From: Selaginella moellendorffii | Lineage: Eukaryota > Streptophyta > Lycopodiopsida > Selaginellales > Selaginellaceae | Assembly: GCF_000143415.4 (NCBI RefSeq) | Contig: NW_003314279.1 | Span: 916,091-980,090, forward strand | Length of the DNA: 64,000 nt | Reading direction: 5' to 3' | In this document: positions 49,311 to 61,200 of the stretch, piece after piece | Layout: each line of letters starts with the position of its first letter | How positions within the stretch are numbered: position 1 is the stretch's first letter | The notes under the pieces: generated by a model | What the model saw: only the letters and a program-made list of their open reading frames with translations | What the model was told of the DNA's origin: nothing | Database searches by the model: none | Position numbers and translations under genes: made by a program

Positions 49311-52300
49311 CTAGTCCTCCATGAAGATATCTCCCGCCCCACCACGTCCCTTTCGCAGGTCCTCGCGAATTTCCTCCTCTCTCTCCTTTAACTCCTTTAC
49401 CATTGCCTGGATTTGCAGCAGTTCCCGCTCCAGCCTCTTAAACTTGGACGGGTCAGCTTGCTGCTGCTGCTGCTGCTTCTTTGTTGCAACGCCGTTGACG
49501 TGAATCTCAGCGGTGCCGTTTGCGACGCAGTCGAAAGAATGCCCGTTGTCCATCGTCGTCACCATCGTCCCTGCGTTTTTCCCGCTGGCCAGATAGCTAT
49601 CCAGTTGCTTGGACGCGGCCAGTATCAGCCCTGGCAATATTCGAGGCGCATTGACAAGGTGGATGGAAACGTAACGCCAACTTACCCAGGAAAACGGGGG
49701 ATGGCTTCCCCGGTCGCGACTTAAACTCGGGATGAAACTGCACACCCACAAAGTACTTGTGTTCTGGCAGCTCGACAATCTGGAAAGCGGTGGGGTGTGA
49801 GTTATGAACAAACTGGAGAGCAGGACTGACTCACTGACTCACCTCCATGCGCCTGCCAGTCTCGTCTTTGCCGACGAACGTGAGGCCGGCTTCCTCGAGC
49901 CTGTCAACAAGCTCCGGGTTTACCTGTACAGATTGGAAGCAATGGTACAAAGAGACAGATGGTTAAAGCTTACCTCGTAACGATGTCGATGTCGCTCATC
50001 CACAAAAGACTCGTTACCGTACCTGGACAAAGAAAGTTTAGCATGCTGTTACGAACGAGTAAACAATTGGCTTACAGCTTAGATGTAAGACAGTTTGGCG
50101 TCTGAAAGAATGTCCTCCTCACACCCAGCCTCATCGTTCCACCTTTGTGAGTCCTAGATATCTACAGGAAGTATTTAAATCGCATGCTAATGAGAGAAAT
50201 AATATATATACCTCAGGCATGTACAGAACACATGGATGCGGTGTTGCAGGATCAAACTCAGTGCTATTCGCGCCGTCGAGGCCAAGGACCTAGTGGACCA
50301 GTGAAAAAACAACAATTAGAAGATTAAAAAATTACTTGTAACTTACTGAGCGTGCAAACTCAATCACTGCAATTTGCATGCCGAGGCAAACTCCAAGGTA
50401 AGGAACATTGTTTTCTCGAGCATATTTTGCAGCCAAAACCTTCCCTTGTGTTCCTCGATCTCCAAATCCTCCAGGAACCAGAATACCATCAACACTCTAA
50501 GAAAACACTATCAAGACCAAAAAATACTCAAGACAAACAACGACACAAACTTTTAACGCGGCCCATGCGGCATCATGTAAGTCTCTGGGCGAACCATCCT
50601 CCAAGTCCGTTGACGCAACCCACTCAATCACTAATTTTCTCCCACAGGCAAGCGACGCATGTGTAAGAGCCTGCAATGCTTTGATGAGATTAGATAGATG
50701 ATCAACAAATACCTTTAGAACAGAAAGATAGGAGTCAGATAATCCAGTGTACTTGCCAACCATACCAATCTTGACCTACAAAAATCACATCTTTTAGCTT
50801 ACAAGCTAGCATCTGGCGACAAAGATAGTTAACAGGTATCGATAGGGCGTCTGATCGCTCGGCTCTCTGTGTCCACTCAGACAGCTCAGGCTGCGGTGCA
50901 GAACTGGGATAAAGTAAAGACAAATTAGCCACGAATGATCTAACAATCACACGTCCAAACCTCAGGTTCAGCTTTTTCAAAATAGCTAGATGAACATTTT
51001 GATCCTACAACAGAACGTAGTTAGCATTCCTGAAATGAAGAAAGCAATCCTTACTCTTAGTAGTAAAGGCACATGCCAGATATTTGACACGTCGTGGATA
51101 CTGAGTATATGTCCGGCCTGAAAGAAACAAAGAAAGGGAGAAAAAGTTTTTAGAAAGCTGGACAAGACAGTGAACATAAAAAGACGCACCGGAACGTGGC
51201 AAAATTGCGAAAGCTTTTCCCTTGTGCACTGCTCCAGTGGCTACAGAGAAACTTTTAAACCGTTTGAATAAAGCTGACCCATGCTAAGGCTGAAGTTTGT
51301 TACCTTCGCGCTTCTACACCCAAGTAAATCGGGCGTCAGTCCTAAAGCTCGAAGAGCCTGGACGCTATGCTGTGTCGGTTTGGTTTTCTGAAAGCGATCA
51401 AAATATTTTTCTTCAGCGATAGCTTTCAGAAGACAACATCGTTACCTGTTCTCCAACAACACCGAGGACAGGGATAAGACTGACGTGAACGAGGCAGAAA
51501 TTCTCCTGTCCTGTTGAAACAGCAAAACGTAGAAACTGCGTAAAAAGCAATCCCGTCTTGCAGAAAGCCGACTTACCAACACGAAATTGGAACTGCCTTA
51601 ACGCCTCAACAAATGGCGACGACTCGATGTCACCTGTACACGCGAGTCACAACACGAGAAATCATGAGAAAGGCCGAACTCACCAATTGTTCCCCCTAGC
51701 TCGATCACGCACACGTCCGCTGCACCTTCTTTCCCATCGACAGGCACAACCGCGACACGTTCGATCCACTCTTGGATCTCGACAGTTATATGCGGGACAA
51801 CCTTGCAAAACAATCCATTGGCCACTTGAAAAGGAATGCAAACTTACAAAGTCACGCTCACCTGAACGGTCTTCCCAAGGTAATCGCCCCTCCTTTCGGC
51901 ATCGATGACGGACTGCCAGACGCAGCCAAGTTTCGTGAAAAACCAAAAGCAATAGACTTTGATACCTGGTAGATTTTTCCAGTGGTGATGTTGTTGTTCT
52001 TCGTCAGAGTCACGTCCAAGAAGCGCTCGTAGTTCCCGAGGTCCAAATCCACCTGCATGTCACGAGGATTACATGGAAGGAGAGACCGAAATCTCATAGT
52101 GTGAAAGCAAGGACAACAAACGAACCTCTCCTCCATCGTCCAAAACGAAAACTTCCCCATGCTCGAACGGAGACATCGTCCCGGCATCGGTATTGAGATA
52201 AGGGTCTAGAAAGCATCGATGAGAAAGCCGCAATGAGATGAAACAACGATCCAAGAAGCGAGAATACGCACCGATTTTGATGGAAGTCACGCGCAGGCCG

Positions 52301-52389
52301 CAGGATTGGAGGACAACGCCAATGCTGCTGGCAGTGACGCCCTTGCCCAGGCCGCTGACAACACCGCCGGTGACGATCACGTATTTCAT
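49311..52389 (-). CDS. CTP synthase
   Basis: About eighteen short exons on the minus strand. CTP synthase aminates UTP to CTP with ATP and glutamine. The synthetase domain starts [20 protein letters not shown] and includes [56 protein letters not shown] and [11 protein letters not shown]. The glutamine amidotransferase domain has [32 protein letters not shown] with the catalytic Cys, and [13 protein letters not shown] with the His-Pro-Glu of the triad. After [15 protein letters not shown] an extra C-terminal tail of about 90 residues follows, with a Gln run and a charged helix ([28 protein letters not shown]) likely to form a coiled coil. The start is the conserved N-terminus itself, so the enzyme is cytosolic or filament-forming. 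Confidence 0.93.
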
Positions 52390-53523
52390 CCTCGCAGCCG
52401 CCCTCCAAAAACCCTGCTTTTCGGCTATAGAACCCTAAATCAAAGAATGCGGTCCCTCCTCCCGGCAAAACCCCCTCTTTCAAACAAATATCTCTCTCTT
52501 TCAATCCTTTTTCTTTATTTTTTTTCTGTTTTTATTTCTTTCCAAGCTTGCCTCTTCGAGAACATCGATTCCGAATCGTCTCTTGTTTTTTCTGTCCCGT
52601 GCGATCGTTTTGTTTTAGGTGTGTTGACTGGCGACGACTTATTCTAACCTCGTCAGATAGTATAATGAAAAGAGATTAGTATTAGGCTTTTAAGCCAGCC
52701 TTTGTTCATAGGCCTTGCGACGTTCTTGTCTTGGGCCCTTCGCTCCAAAATGGACCTCCTCCTTAGATTTTCTCTCCGTCTCAGCGCGCTCCAGCTGCTC
52801 TAGAATCCATGCCTCTCTTCTTCTTTTTTTCTCTCGGCGAGTTCGGCCGTCTCTGCCTCGATCATCGCTTCAAATGCTGCTCTAGAGACGAATTAAAGAA
52901 CCTTCCTTCGAAAATAGTGTGACGATGGATCTCTCTCTGATCGCCTTCGTACAGTCTCCCGCATTGATCTCTCCTGATCCTGATCAGCACAAAATAAGTT
53001 TGATCGGTATTCTTTTCTCGTTTCCACCTTGCTCTTGTCCCTGCTCTTGCCAGGCAGGCTACGCTCGTCCTCAGAGACAGCTGCGAACTAAAAATCAAGA
53101 TCACGCTTCCGGAAAAAAGCTATAGACCTTGATACCTGGTAGATGTTCGTCACGTCTAAGAAGCGCTCGTCCGGATGTCCAAATCCACCTGCACATCACG
53201 AGGAGGATAGAAACGAAAACAAAAATTTATTGGTGTAGAGAAACAAACGTAAATACATTTATATAGAAAACCACACAACACAAACATGTATAGAAACCAT
53301 AGTAGTAAGGTGGACGCGGCTTATTTCTCGTTGCGCATGGATGGATTGTTTGCTAGATAGCGCAGTAGAGTTGACGATCCACTAGATAGCGCGGGAGCGG
53401 TAGACCTGCTGGGGCACGATCTCGAACTTTCGCGCTTGATCCTGACCATTCTGCCGGAGCACGTAGCAATGGCAAGTGCCTCCGGTACAAGCATCCTGCC
53501 ATCCCGCATGTTGCATCATGAGC
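52390..53523. other. Intergenic region upstream of CTP synthase
   Basis: About 1.1 kb without an intact gene, containing the CTP synthase promoter (minus strand) and a short copied exon fragment (53129-53204). A pyrimidine-rich patch lies at about 52480-52545. Confidence 0.5.
53129..53204. repeat. Duplicated fragment of a CTP synthase exon-intron junction
   Basis: This 76-bp stretch matches 51958-52065 inside CTP synthase (TTGATACCTGGTAGAT, GTCACGTC-AAGAAGCGCTCGT and TCCAAATCCACCTGCA) with internal deletions of about 30 bp. It lies about 0.75 kb upstream of the gene's start in the same orientation. Confidence 0.75.
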
Positions 53524-54396
53524 TTAATAATAGCGCCAATGTGGAAGCTCCAGCGGCTTGTAGAAGAGGCGATCAAGGTTGACGCGCTCATTCATCTCCC
53601 TCTGTGAGATGCAGTAGGCTGGAACAGCTCCACTTCCCATGGCACAGACATTCCTCTTCTCGATTTTGATGTCGTCTCCCAGTCCCACAATCGTCAGGAT
53701 TTCCTCGCTGCTGATGATGACTCCACCGTGCTGTGCAAGGTATTGTCGACGAGCACGGCGTGGCTCGTCGGCGGAGTTGGAGGCCGCAAGCATCTTCTCC
53801 ACCACCCTAACCTTGGCGACGTGGCCTCCAAAGACGGCCCAGAGCGTCCCGTTCGCGATCGGGATCGCCTTCGCCCTTTTGTCGTCGATCACTGGCGGGA
53901 GAAGATCTTCCCAGGACCTCACTCCAAGGAACTGCAGAAACCCGGCGATGCTTTCGATCTGGTTGAGCTCGGCCACAGCGGCAAGACCGGCTGCGAGACG
54001 CTGGAGCAGCGTGAAGGGAAGAAGGCCTTTCGAATTCGAGACCACGGTGGCGAACCATTTCTGGCCAAGGATGACGCTGGGATCGCTTCCAAGATAAACA
54101 CCCCACAAGGGAGGCGAGCGAGTGGCGCGGCCATCGACAAACAGCATCGGTCCTCCGAGGAACCGGCGAGCCAAGATCGTGGTGCCCGTCGTCCGCAAAG
54201 CAACTCCTCCTCCAGCGCTCACCTCGCTCACGAATCCGCTGGCGCTGCCGTTGCCGTCGGCCGCGATCCCCCGATCACATCCTCCCTGCGCTGCGAGGAG
54301 AGGCGAAAGAGGGAAATCGAGGACGTGAGGAACGAACATGCGAGGCGCTGCGCAGCGCCGGTGCCGGATCGCTGTGGGGAAGGAGAGAACCGCCAT
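53524..54396 (-). CDS. Unrecognised protein, probably plastid-targeted
   Basis: A single-exon frame of 290 residues from ATG 54396; the frame is open upstream but only from a TTG. The N-terminus (MAVLSFPTAIRHRRCAAPRM) is basic, Ala/Arg-rich and lacks acidic residues, as in plastid transit peptides. The body has Gly/Val-rich patches such as GVYLGSDPSVILGQKWFATV and FTLLQRLAAGLAAVAELNQI, and a C-terminal part with IISSEEILTIVGLGDDIKIE and ISQREMNERVNLDRLFYKP. There are no clear membrane helices. I do not recognise the family; it may be a lineage-specific gene. Codon composition is GC-rich like its neighbours, which supports a real gene. Confidence 0.6.
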   Translation of the reverse strand: MAVLSFPTAIRHRRCAAPRMFVPHVLDFPLSPLLAAQGGCDRGIAADGNGSASGFVSEVSAGGGVALRTTGTTILARRFLGGPMLFVDGRATRSPPLWGVYLGSDPSVILGQKWFATVVSNSKGLLPFTLLQRLAAGLAAVAELNQIESIAGFLQFLGVRSWEDLLPPVIDDKRAKAIPIANGTLWAVFGGHVAKVRVVEKMLAASNSADEPRRARRQYLAQHGGVIISSEEILTIVGLGDDIKIEKRNVCAMGSGAVPAYCISQREMNERVNLDRLFYKPLELPHWRYY

Positions 54397-54711
54397 GGAG
54401 AGATGAAAAGAAGGAAGATTTCTCGCGCTGGAGAGCAAGAGAGAAGACGAAAACCCTAGCTAGAGCTCGCTGGAGCGCAAGACGCAAAGATGTGGCCTAG
54501 GATTCATGAACCTGGAACTTCAAACGTGAGAATATTCGCTCATTCCTACGCCCGTTCTGTACCAACGACTATTTCGTACATATCCTGGATAGTTAGTTAT
54601 GCCTTTTCTGACAAAATATTCTAAGAATATGTGTACCTAATTTAGGTCTATTAAACCTAATTTGACCATGACCGGGAATATACAAGACTTTGACGGTAGT
54701 CAACGTAGGCG

Positions 54712-55968
54712 ATGGCTCACTTGAGCAGCCCCGGCGCCTTCGCTTCAGTGGATTCAATCCACAAGGATCTTGACACCTGCAGGGCGGCCATCCTGCGCCT
54801 CCGCCGCGTCAAGGGATTTGGAAAGTATAGGTTGGCGGACGACGAGCGCCTGCAGGCTTGGTTTCCCGCAACACAATCGCATCTGGAGCTTCAGGCCGAT
54901 GCGGGCAGCCGCCTCGGCGTCTCCCGTCCCGTCTCCTACATCGGCGGCTTCCTGCTCCTGGAGATGGAGCGCGAGAACGAGATACGCCTGGCGCTGAAAC
55001 CCATGGACAGTCAAGGATCCGGAAAGCTGGTCTCGTTGCTGCCACCACTTCACGCACCTCCCAGGCTCCAGCACGCGGCCACCAGTGCTGCTTACAGAAT
55101 GCATGTCGATGCCACGTTCCCGTTCTGGCGTATCTCGGCCATGGAGAGGATCGATGCATTGTTCAGCATCAGCAGCAGTCTTCCATGGGTGGCAACCATC
55201 GACGGCCTCGCCGAGACGTGGGCTGTCCACGAGGGGATCCAGGCGGATATGGTTCCCAGGCACGTCCCCGGCTACGCAGGCCTGAGCCTGGATTCGTGCG
55301 CCTACTTCTCGAGGCGAACCGGCGACGACGAGGTCAGCCTCTTCATCTACGACATGATCAATTGTCCGAGATGGTCAGTGCTCACGGTTCCGGCTCCCGA
55401 ACGCCACATGGAACAGGCCCAGCAGACAACATCGCACAAGTTCTTCTCGTACAAGGGGCGCCTGCTCTTGGCATGCGTTTCGTGCAGCTGCTTCTGGGCG
55501 TCGCCTTTGCTGGAGGTGTGGGAGTTCTGCCCCGTGAAGAGGCACTGGTACAGGAGGAGCACGCCGTTTGCGATGGCTGGATGCAAGGCCGCCCGTCGCC
55601 ACCGGGGTCTTGCTAAAACCAGGAGCAGTCGAGTGAAGAGCTCGAGCGATGTCTTCCTTGAAAGGCATCCCGATGGTATCGAGTCGTATGGCATCGAGTC
55701 GTGGAGAGCCGTGCATGGCCGGAACGCCGCGGTCTTCAAGCTGGATGGCAACTTCCTCATTGCGTTTCCTCACAGGACTAGCGCGCGGCCCATACAGGAC
55801 GCGAATTCTCGCGAGAGGGTGAGGGTGGACCGGGACTTTGTGGATCCGGACTCTTATATAAGACATGACAAAGCGGCTTTTCTTCCAGTGGCATACAACT
55901 TGGACACGGACGAATGGATCAAGATGGCTGGCTATGACAGTGATTTTGTCTATGAGCTCGTCTGTTAA
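54712..55968 (+). CDS. F-box-associated/kelch-like protein without a clear F-box
   Basis: One exon, 418 residues from the first ATG. The C-terminal two thirds resemble the beta-propeller part of plant F-box/kelch proteins: HKFFSYKGRLLLACVSCSC, LEVWEFCPVKRHWYRRSTPF, and AFLPVAYNLDTDEWIKMAGY near the end. The N-terminus (SIHKDLDTCRAAILRLRRVK) is helical but lacks the LP-x-L and W residues of an F-box, so SKP1 binding is not supported. It could be an F-box protein that lost the motif, or a missing upstream exon may carry it. Function unknown. Confidence 0.6.
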   Translation: MAHLSSPGAFASVDSIHKDLDTCRAAILRLRRVKGFGKYRLADDERLQAWFPATQSHLELQADAGSRLGVSRPVSYIGGFLLLEMERENEIRLALKPMDSQGSGKLVSLLPPLHAPPRLQHAATSAAYRMHVDATFPFWRISAMERIDALFSISSSLPWVATIDGLAETWAVHEGIQADMVPRHVPGYAGLSLDSCAYFSRRTGDDEVSLFIYDMINCPRWSVLTVPAPERHMEQAQQTTSHKFFSYKGRLLLACVSCSCFWASPLLEVWEFCPVKRHWYRRSTPFAMAGCKAARRHRGLAKTRSSRVKSSSDVFLERHPDGIESYGIESWRAVHGRNAAVFKLDGNFLIAFPHRTSARPIQDANSRERVRVDRDFVDPDSYIRHDKAAFLPVAYNLDTDEWIKMAGYDSDFVYELVC

Positions 55969-56025
55969 TCAAAGAAAATTCTCACTCTTCCTTGATACTA
56001 CGTAATATGTCGCTTTGATCGATCG

Positions 56026-57915
56026 TCAAAGAGCCGGGAGATTGAGAGACGGTGGCAGCAGCATCGCGATGGAGAACGTAAACAGCGCGATGATGGAGAT
56101 GGCCAGCCACGCCAGGAACTGGTGGAGTGGGAACGTCTGCCTCACAGCATACGACCAGATTGTGCCGCCAAAGGCCGGGCCGACGGCGCGGAAGAAGCTG
56201 CACAGGCTGTGGCTCAGCCCCATCACTGCTCCCATGTTCCCGGAGCTCGCCGAGTTGCTGATAAGGACCAAGACTCCGGTGAAAGTCGTGCACGCGATGG
56301 CGCTGCGAGCGGCCATTGCGACGGTGAGGAGCGTCCACTGCGCTGGCCGGGCGTGGGAGAGGAGCGATGCCGCCGGGAAGACGAGCCAGAGAGGGACCGA
56401 GGTGATCAGTCCCAGCAGGAAGCAGTTGAGAGGCCCGAGCTTCTGGGAGACGAGCGGATAGAGGAGGAGAGTGTAGAGGAAGAGGACGACTCCTCCCTCC
56501 CCGAGGATCAGTCCCAGGGAGGAGGAGCTCAGTCCCAGTCCTCCCACTCGCTCCGAGGCGGCTCCAAAGATCGGGAAGAGCTCATCTGGATAGAGAAGAA
56601 CCTTGAGATAGAACAACTCGAGAAAGTTGACGAACCTGTTGTGATGAATATCAGCCCTGTTAGCGAGTAGCAGAAGGACGTCAAGAGCACGTTCCGGTCT
56701 CTTAGCAGTGGCACAGTTCTGTTTTTGTCGTCGCTGGTTCCGTCCGGGATCACGACGAACTTTGTGCTCTCCTCTTCGTCGCCGGATTCAGTCACCTTGA
56801 TGCTCGGATCCGTGCCCATTTCGAGAACACACTGGTGGCAGTCTTCCTTGGGCTTTGAACCGTTCACCTGGACGTAAGGTACTCGGTTGGGCCTCGTCTC
56901 TCGCAAACTCAGGGAGGCAAAAACCGCAGCTGTCGAGAAGATAGCCGCAGCAACACAAGGGAGAAGGAAGGGGTAGCTTGTAAGGATACGAGGACAGCTC
57001 CGGATTCCATATTGTGAGCAAGGCTGAGCTAGGAGCCCGGATAAAACTGGGCCAGCGACCGAGCCAATTCCCCATGCCAAGTTCAATATGCCAAACCCCT
57101 TGGCTTTGTTCGACCTGTTGAGACGGAGCTGCGTGAGGACGCTGACTGTGACAACCAAAACTTTACTTACGTTACAACACGATGCTTACCCATCACAGAT
57201 TTCTCCAAGAACCGATTTTGTAATGGTCATTGTACCGTTGAGGAGACCGCCAACAAATCTTACAATACAGGCAGACGTGTATCGCTGGCATAAACCCAGC
57301 AACAGTGCGGAAACTGCAGAGACAATGTTTCCAAACGCAAGCCATGGCTGGAAAACAAAATCGTCAGTACATGAAAACTTTCCAGTTGAAGCCAACCTTT
57401 CTCCCTGTAGAATCCGACACGGTACCCCACAATATGGAGGTGCAAAACTGTGCCAGTGGGAAAAGAGAGGCCTAAAAAGAAATGAGACATCAGACATATC
57501 TTTACATGAGGCAGCAGCTACCAGGATCCCAGCATATTGCCCGGCTGTGTGAGAGGAGCGACTACCGACGTGATAGTGCTCGACCATGAAAACCAGCTGC
57601 ATAGAGCTCAAAGTAAGCACCGGAACCGTGTTTCAGTAAAAGCCTTACCATCGGGAACAACATGGTCGTCTGGAAAGCCTGACTTGCATGAATAATCCTA
57701 AAACCAAGAACAAGCACGAAAAGCAAGCTTCAGGAGCAGAACAGAACAGAAGATTTTCAGATGAAATTACCAGATCATGAAAAGCTCCCATCTGGAAGGA
57801 GACGGTTTAGCATCATGAACATCTTGACTAGAATCAAGAGGACAAACCTGGGAAGGGGTGTAGCCAGCTTGAAGCTAGACTTTTCGTTCGAGTGCTCAAG
57901 CTCCAAGTCCCCCAT
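56026..57915 (-). CDS. MFS transporter of the ZIFL (zinc-induced facilitator-like) type
   Basis: Multi-exon gene on the minus strand. ZIFL proteins are 12-helix H+-coupled carriers at the vacuole or plasma membrane that move Zn chelators, K+ or auxin indirectly. Exon 1 starts MGDLELEHSNEKSSFKLATP (57915). Later exons give FPMLVFMVEHYHVG, SRSSHTAGQYAGIL, the MFS motif SILWGTVSDSTGRK (about 57410-57440), ARFVGGLLNG-like RFVGGLLNGTMTITKSVLGE, AKGFGILNLAWGIGSVAGPV (second MFS signature), TSYPFLLPC, then a hydrophilic loop of about 70 residues, and DELFPIFGAASERVGGLGLS through FRAVGPAFGGTIWSYA to the stop at 56026. Intron 1 between exon 1 and the IIHASQAFQ exon is not resolved, so the exact N-terminal model is uncertain. 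Confidence 0.82.
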
Positions 57916-58283
57916 CGATCAAGCCTCAATGAAGCTGCTAGAAGAAGCAGGCGCCACCTCCAAAGCGGACGATCATCACTGGCAAACAGAAGGACGCCAG
58001 ATGCGATGCATGCATGCAACCGGAGGCGGATGCTCTGGAGCAACCAAGCCAGCGCCAACCGCTTTGGGGAAGAAGACTGTTACTCTGTTTTGCAGTTTAC
58101 CATCTGCATTCACATGCGTAAAAAAGGAGACGTCGCATCGGTTAGGTCAATACCTTTGCGGTCACTCACGGGACGCCGCCATGCATTTCCCACGCCTCAA
58201 CAGGAAGACGTCAGCACACATACGTGAAAGTCTATTTACCGGGAGTTTTTTTTAAAGCGGGACACAGGCAACTCGCTCTTCTT
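57916..58283. other. Intergenic region between ZIFL-like gene and glucan phosphorylase
   Basis: About 370 bp. It includes the ZIFL promoter/leader side and the end of the phosphorylase gene. The overlapping plus-strand open frames (57761-58255) look like shadows of the ZIFL first exon and flanks. Confidence 0.5.
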
Positions 58284-61200
58284 CTAGGAGTGCCGCAGCG
58301 GTTCTACGTTCCATATTTCCTCTGCATACTCGCGGATGGTTCTGTCAGTGCTGAACTGTCCACAACCGGCGGTGCTTAGAATGCTCATCTCGGCCCACCG
58401 CTTCTTGTCGACAAATGCTTTGTCAACAGCAGCCTGCGCAGAAGCACCGAGTGTTTAAGGCACGAGAGTTGTCAAACAGAAGAGCGTACCTGAGCTTCCA
58501 AGTAAGATGGAAAATCATGGCCTAGCAAGTAATAGTCGTCCCCAGCTCCGTCAATGGTGTCACATAACGGTTGGAAGTACTCTGCATTGCCAAATACTCC
58601 TTTGCGAATCATGCTGAGCAGCAGCAAAATATCATGCTTAATTCGAATATAGAGAAAAGAAATAAGATACTGTACCCGACCACACGGCGAAACTCCAATA
58701 CAGGTTGAAAATCTTTTTGCTCGGTTCGCAGCTCTGGGATATCCTCTGCGCTGGGACCAAAGAGGAACTAGCCAGAGTGCAAAGTTAAGAGCCATGCAAA
58801 ATGATAAAACATTTTTAGAGTGACAAACCATATTTTCGCTTCCTAATTCTTCTTGAATTTCAACATTGGAGCCATCCTTGGTCCCTACAATGAGACAGCC
58901 GTTCATCGCAAACTTCATGTTTCCTGTGCCACATGCCTCACTCCCAGCAGTGCTGCCAGCCAAAGAAAATTGAACTGTCCGAGGCATTTCTCTAGAAAAA
59001 AAAAGCTTACCTGAGGTGCTGGGATATATCACTTGCAGGTATTACAAGTTCTGCCATTGAGACATTATAGTCTGGAATGAAAATCTGCGTGTGCCAAAAG
59101 TGATGATCGATCGAACTTTTGGATTTCATACTTACTAGCTTCAATAGGTCTCCCACATCGGGGTCATTATTTAGCTTGTCGCCAACAGCATGGATCAATT
59201 TTATTATCCTTTTCGCATTTTCATAGCCAGGGGGCGCTTTTCCTCCAAGTATGCAAACGCGAGGCACAACCTTTTTTCTGTCTTCTGCTGTCATATTCTA
59301 CAGCATAAAAGAGTAAGAATGTGCAAAATGGTGAACTAAAAACAATGCACCTTAATGCAATCGTAGCGATGGATGATGCCGATAACATTCAAAAATTGCC
59401 TCTTGTACTCGTGAATGCGTTTGATTTGAACGTCAAACATTGCATCGACATTCACCTGCAGCCGAGATGAGAGTCAATGGAAAGTAAAGTATCACCCACC
59501 TTTGCACCGCTGATTATTTGTATATAGGCTGCTAGCCTTGACTTATTTGATCTTCTCACCTACAAACCATGAGATAAGCCTTTACGAGAGGAGCTACCAA
59601 AAGATACCTTCATCCACTGCTCTTGAAGATTATAATCATTAGCGTGGAGACGAAGGCCCAAGAGCAAGTCCAGCTCTTTAAGCCAAGCTTCTGTTCCTAG
59701 CCACTTAGTGATCAACTGACTTAGATCCGGATTGCTGCATGCCATCCATCTCCTCTGTTTTACAGTAAACGTCAACGGCAGGGCAAAACCAATGCGGAAT
59801 TTACCTGGGTAACACCATTTGTTTTGCACTGAAATTTGTGTGGCCACATATCATGAAAGTCCTGATAACACTCCTCGTCATAGATAATTCGGAGATCCAA
59901 GGAATGTACCTTAAATAGTGACGATTTAATGAACTCGAAGTGGCTTTTTGACACTCCGTTCACGGTATGACAGCTTACAAGCGCCAAATTTGCCATACGC
60001 ACATTCTGCAAGTGGAACACTTGATCAAAGTTTGTTGAAGACAGCGACGCTTACTTTCTTCTCGCCTTCCTCAATAATAGATAATCTAGACAGACGAACA
60101 AGATCATCGCCAAATTTTTTCTTCATTTCCTCCATAAAATAGAAATTGATGCGATAGATTATCTGCAACACGCACAATGAGAAAACTCAACAAAGATTCC
60201 AAAGAAAGACCTGCAAATGGCGTGGCAGAAGGTTCTCTAAAAGCTCTAAAGGCCACTTTTCCAATGCTTCGGGGAGGATTGCGTGATTTGTAAAAGAGAA
60301 AACTTTAGTGGTTATTTCCCATGACTTCACCCAATCTAGCTTCTCCTCATCCAAAAGTATCCTCATCAGTTCTGCCACGCCAATGATTGGATGTGTATCA
60401 TTTAGCTGAAAGGCAACCTGACATTTGTACAATTTGTAAGTTAATCGTTCATTTTACCAAGATACTAACCTTTTGAGGAAAAGCCGCAAAATCGGAATGA
60501 AAATCTTTATATCTTCGTACTACATCTTGTAAAGAAGCTGATACCAGGAAAACTTGCTGTTTCAACCGGAGCTCTTTGCCCTGTAGCATGCGTTGAGTTT
60601 ACGAAAGAAAAGCATAAAAAATACAACCTGATATGTCCTATCGTCTGGGTAAAGAATACTGCTGATCGTCTCAGCTCGCTGCTTACTAAGCACTGCATTC
60701 ACATAGTCGCCAGTACTAAAAGAGTCCTGAAACGGCAAGAAATTAAAGATTAAAATGATAAAGTTAATATAGCCACCTACTAGTTCAAGTTCGCCACTTG
60801 GTTTTGCAGCCCAGAGCCGCAGATTTATGGTATTTTTTGTACCATAACCGGGGATTGGATTGTCGTAGGCAACAGCTTCAACCTGTTAATCTAGTTAGTC
60901 TCATCGGAGAGAAATCAATATCTGTTTACCGTTTCCCCAGGTGTCCAAATATATGTTTTCTTATTGTTCTCTTGTATTTCGTCCACATGACCATAGAACT
61001 GCCGGAATTCGTCAGATTAGAGCCTCCGCTAAGCAGCACTTCGACTAACCTTTACAGGATATGTTGTATGAACTCGCTGAATTTCCCATGGATTGCCAAA
61101 ATTTAACCAGTAATCGGGATGCTCGAGTTGGAACCCATCCTGTATAGTCTGCCTAAACATACCATATTCATATCTTAAACCGTAACTGCCAGAAAAAACA

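Noticed and set aside
57761-58255. Plus-strand open frame near the ZIFL first exon
   Set aside because: Overlaps the ZIFL exon 1 that reads MGDLELEHSNEK on the other strand; no family motif.
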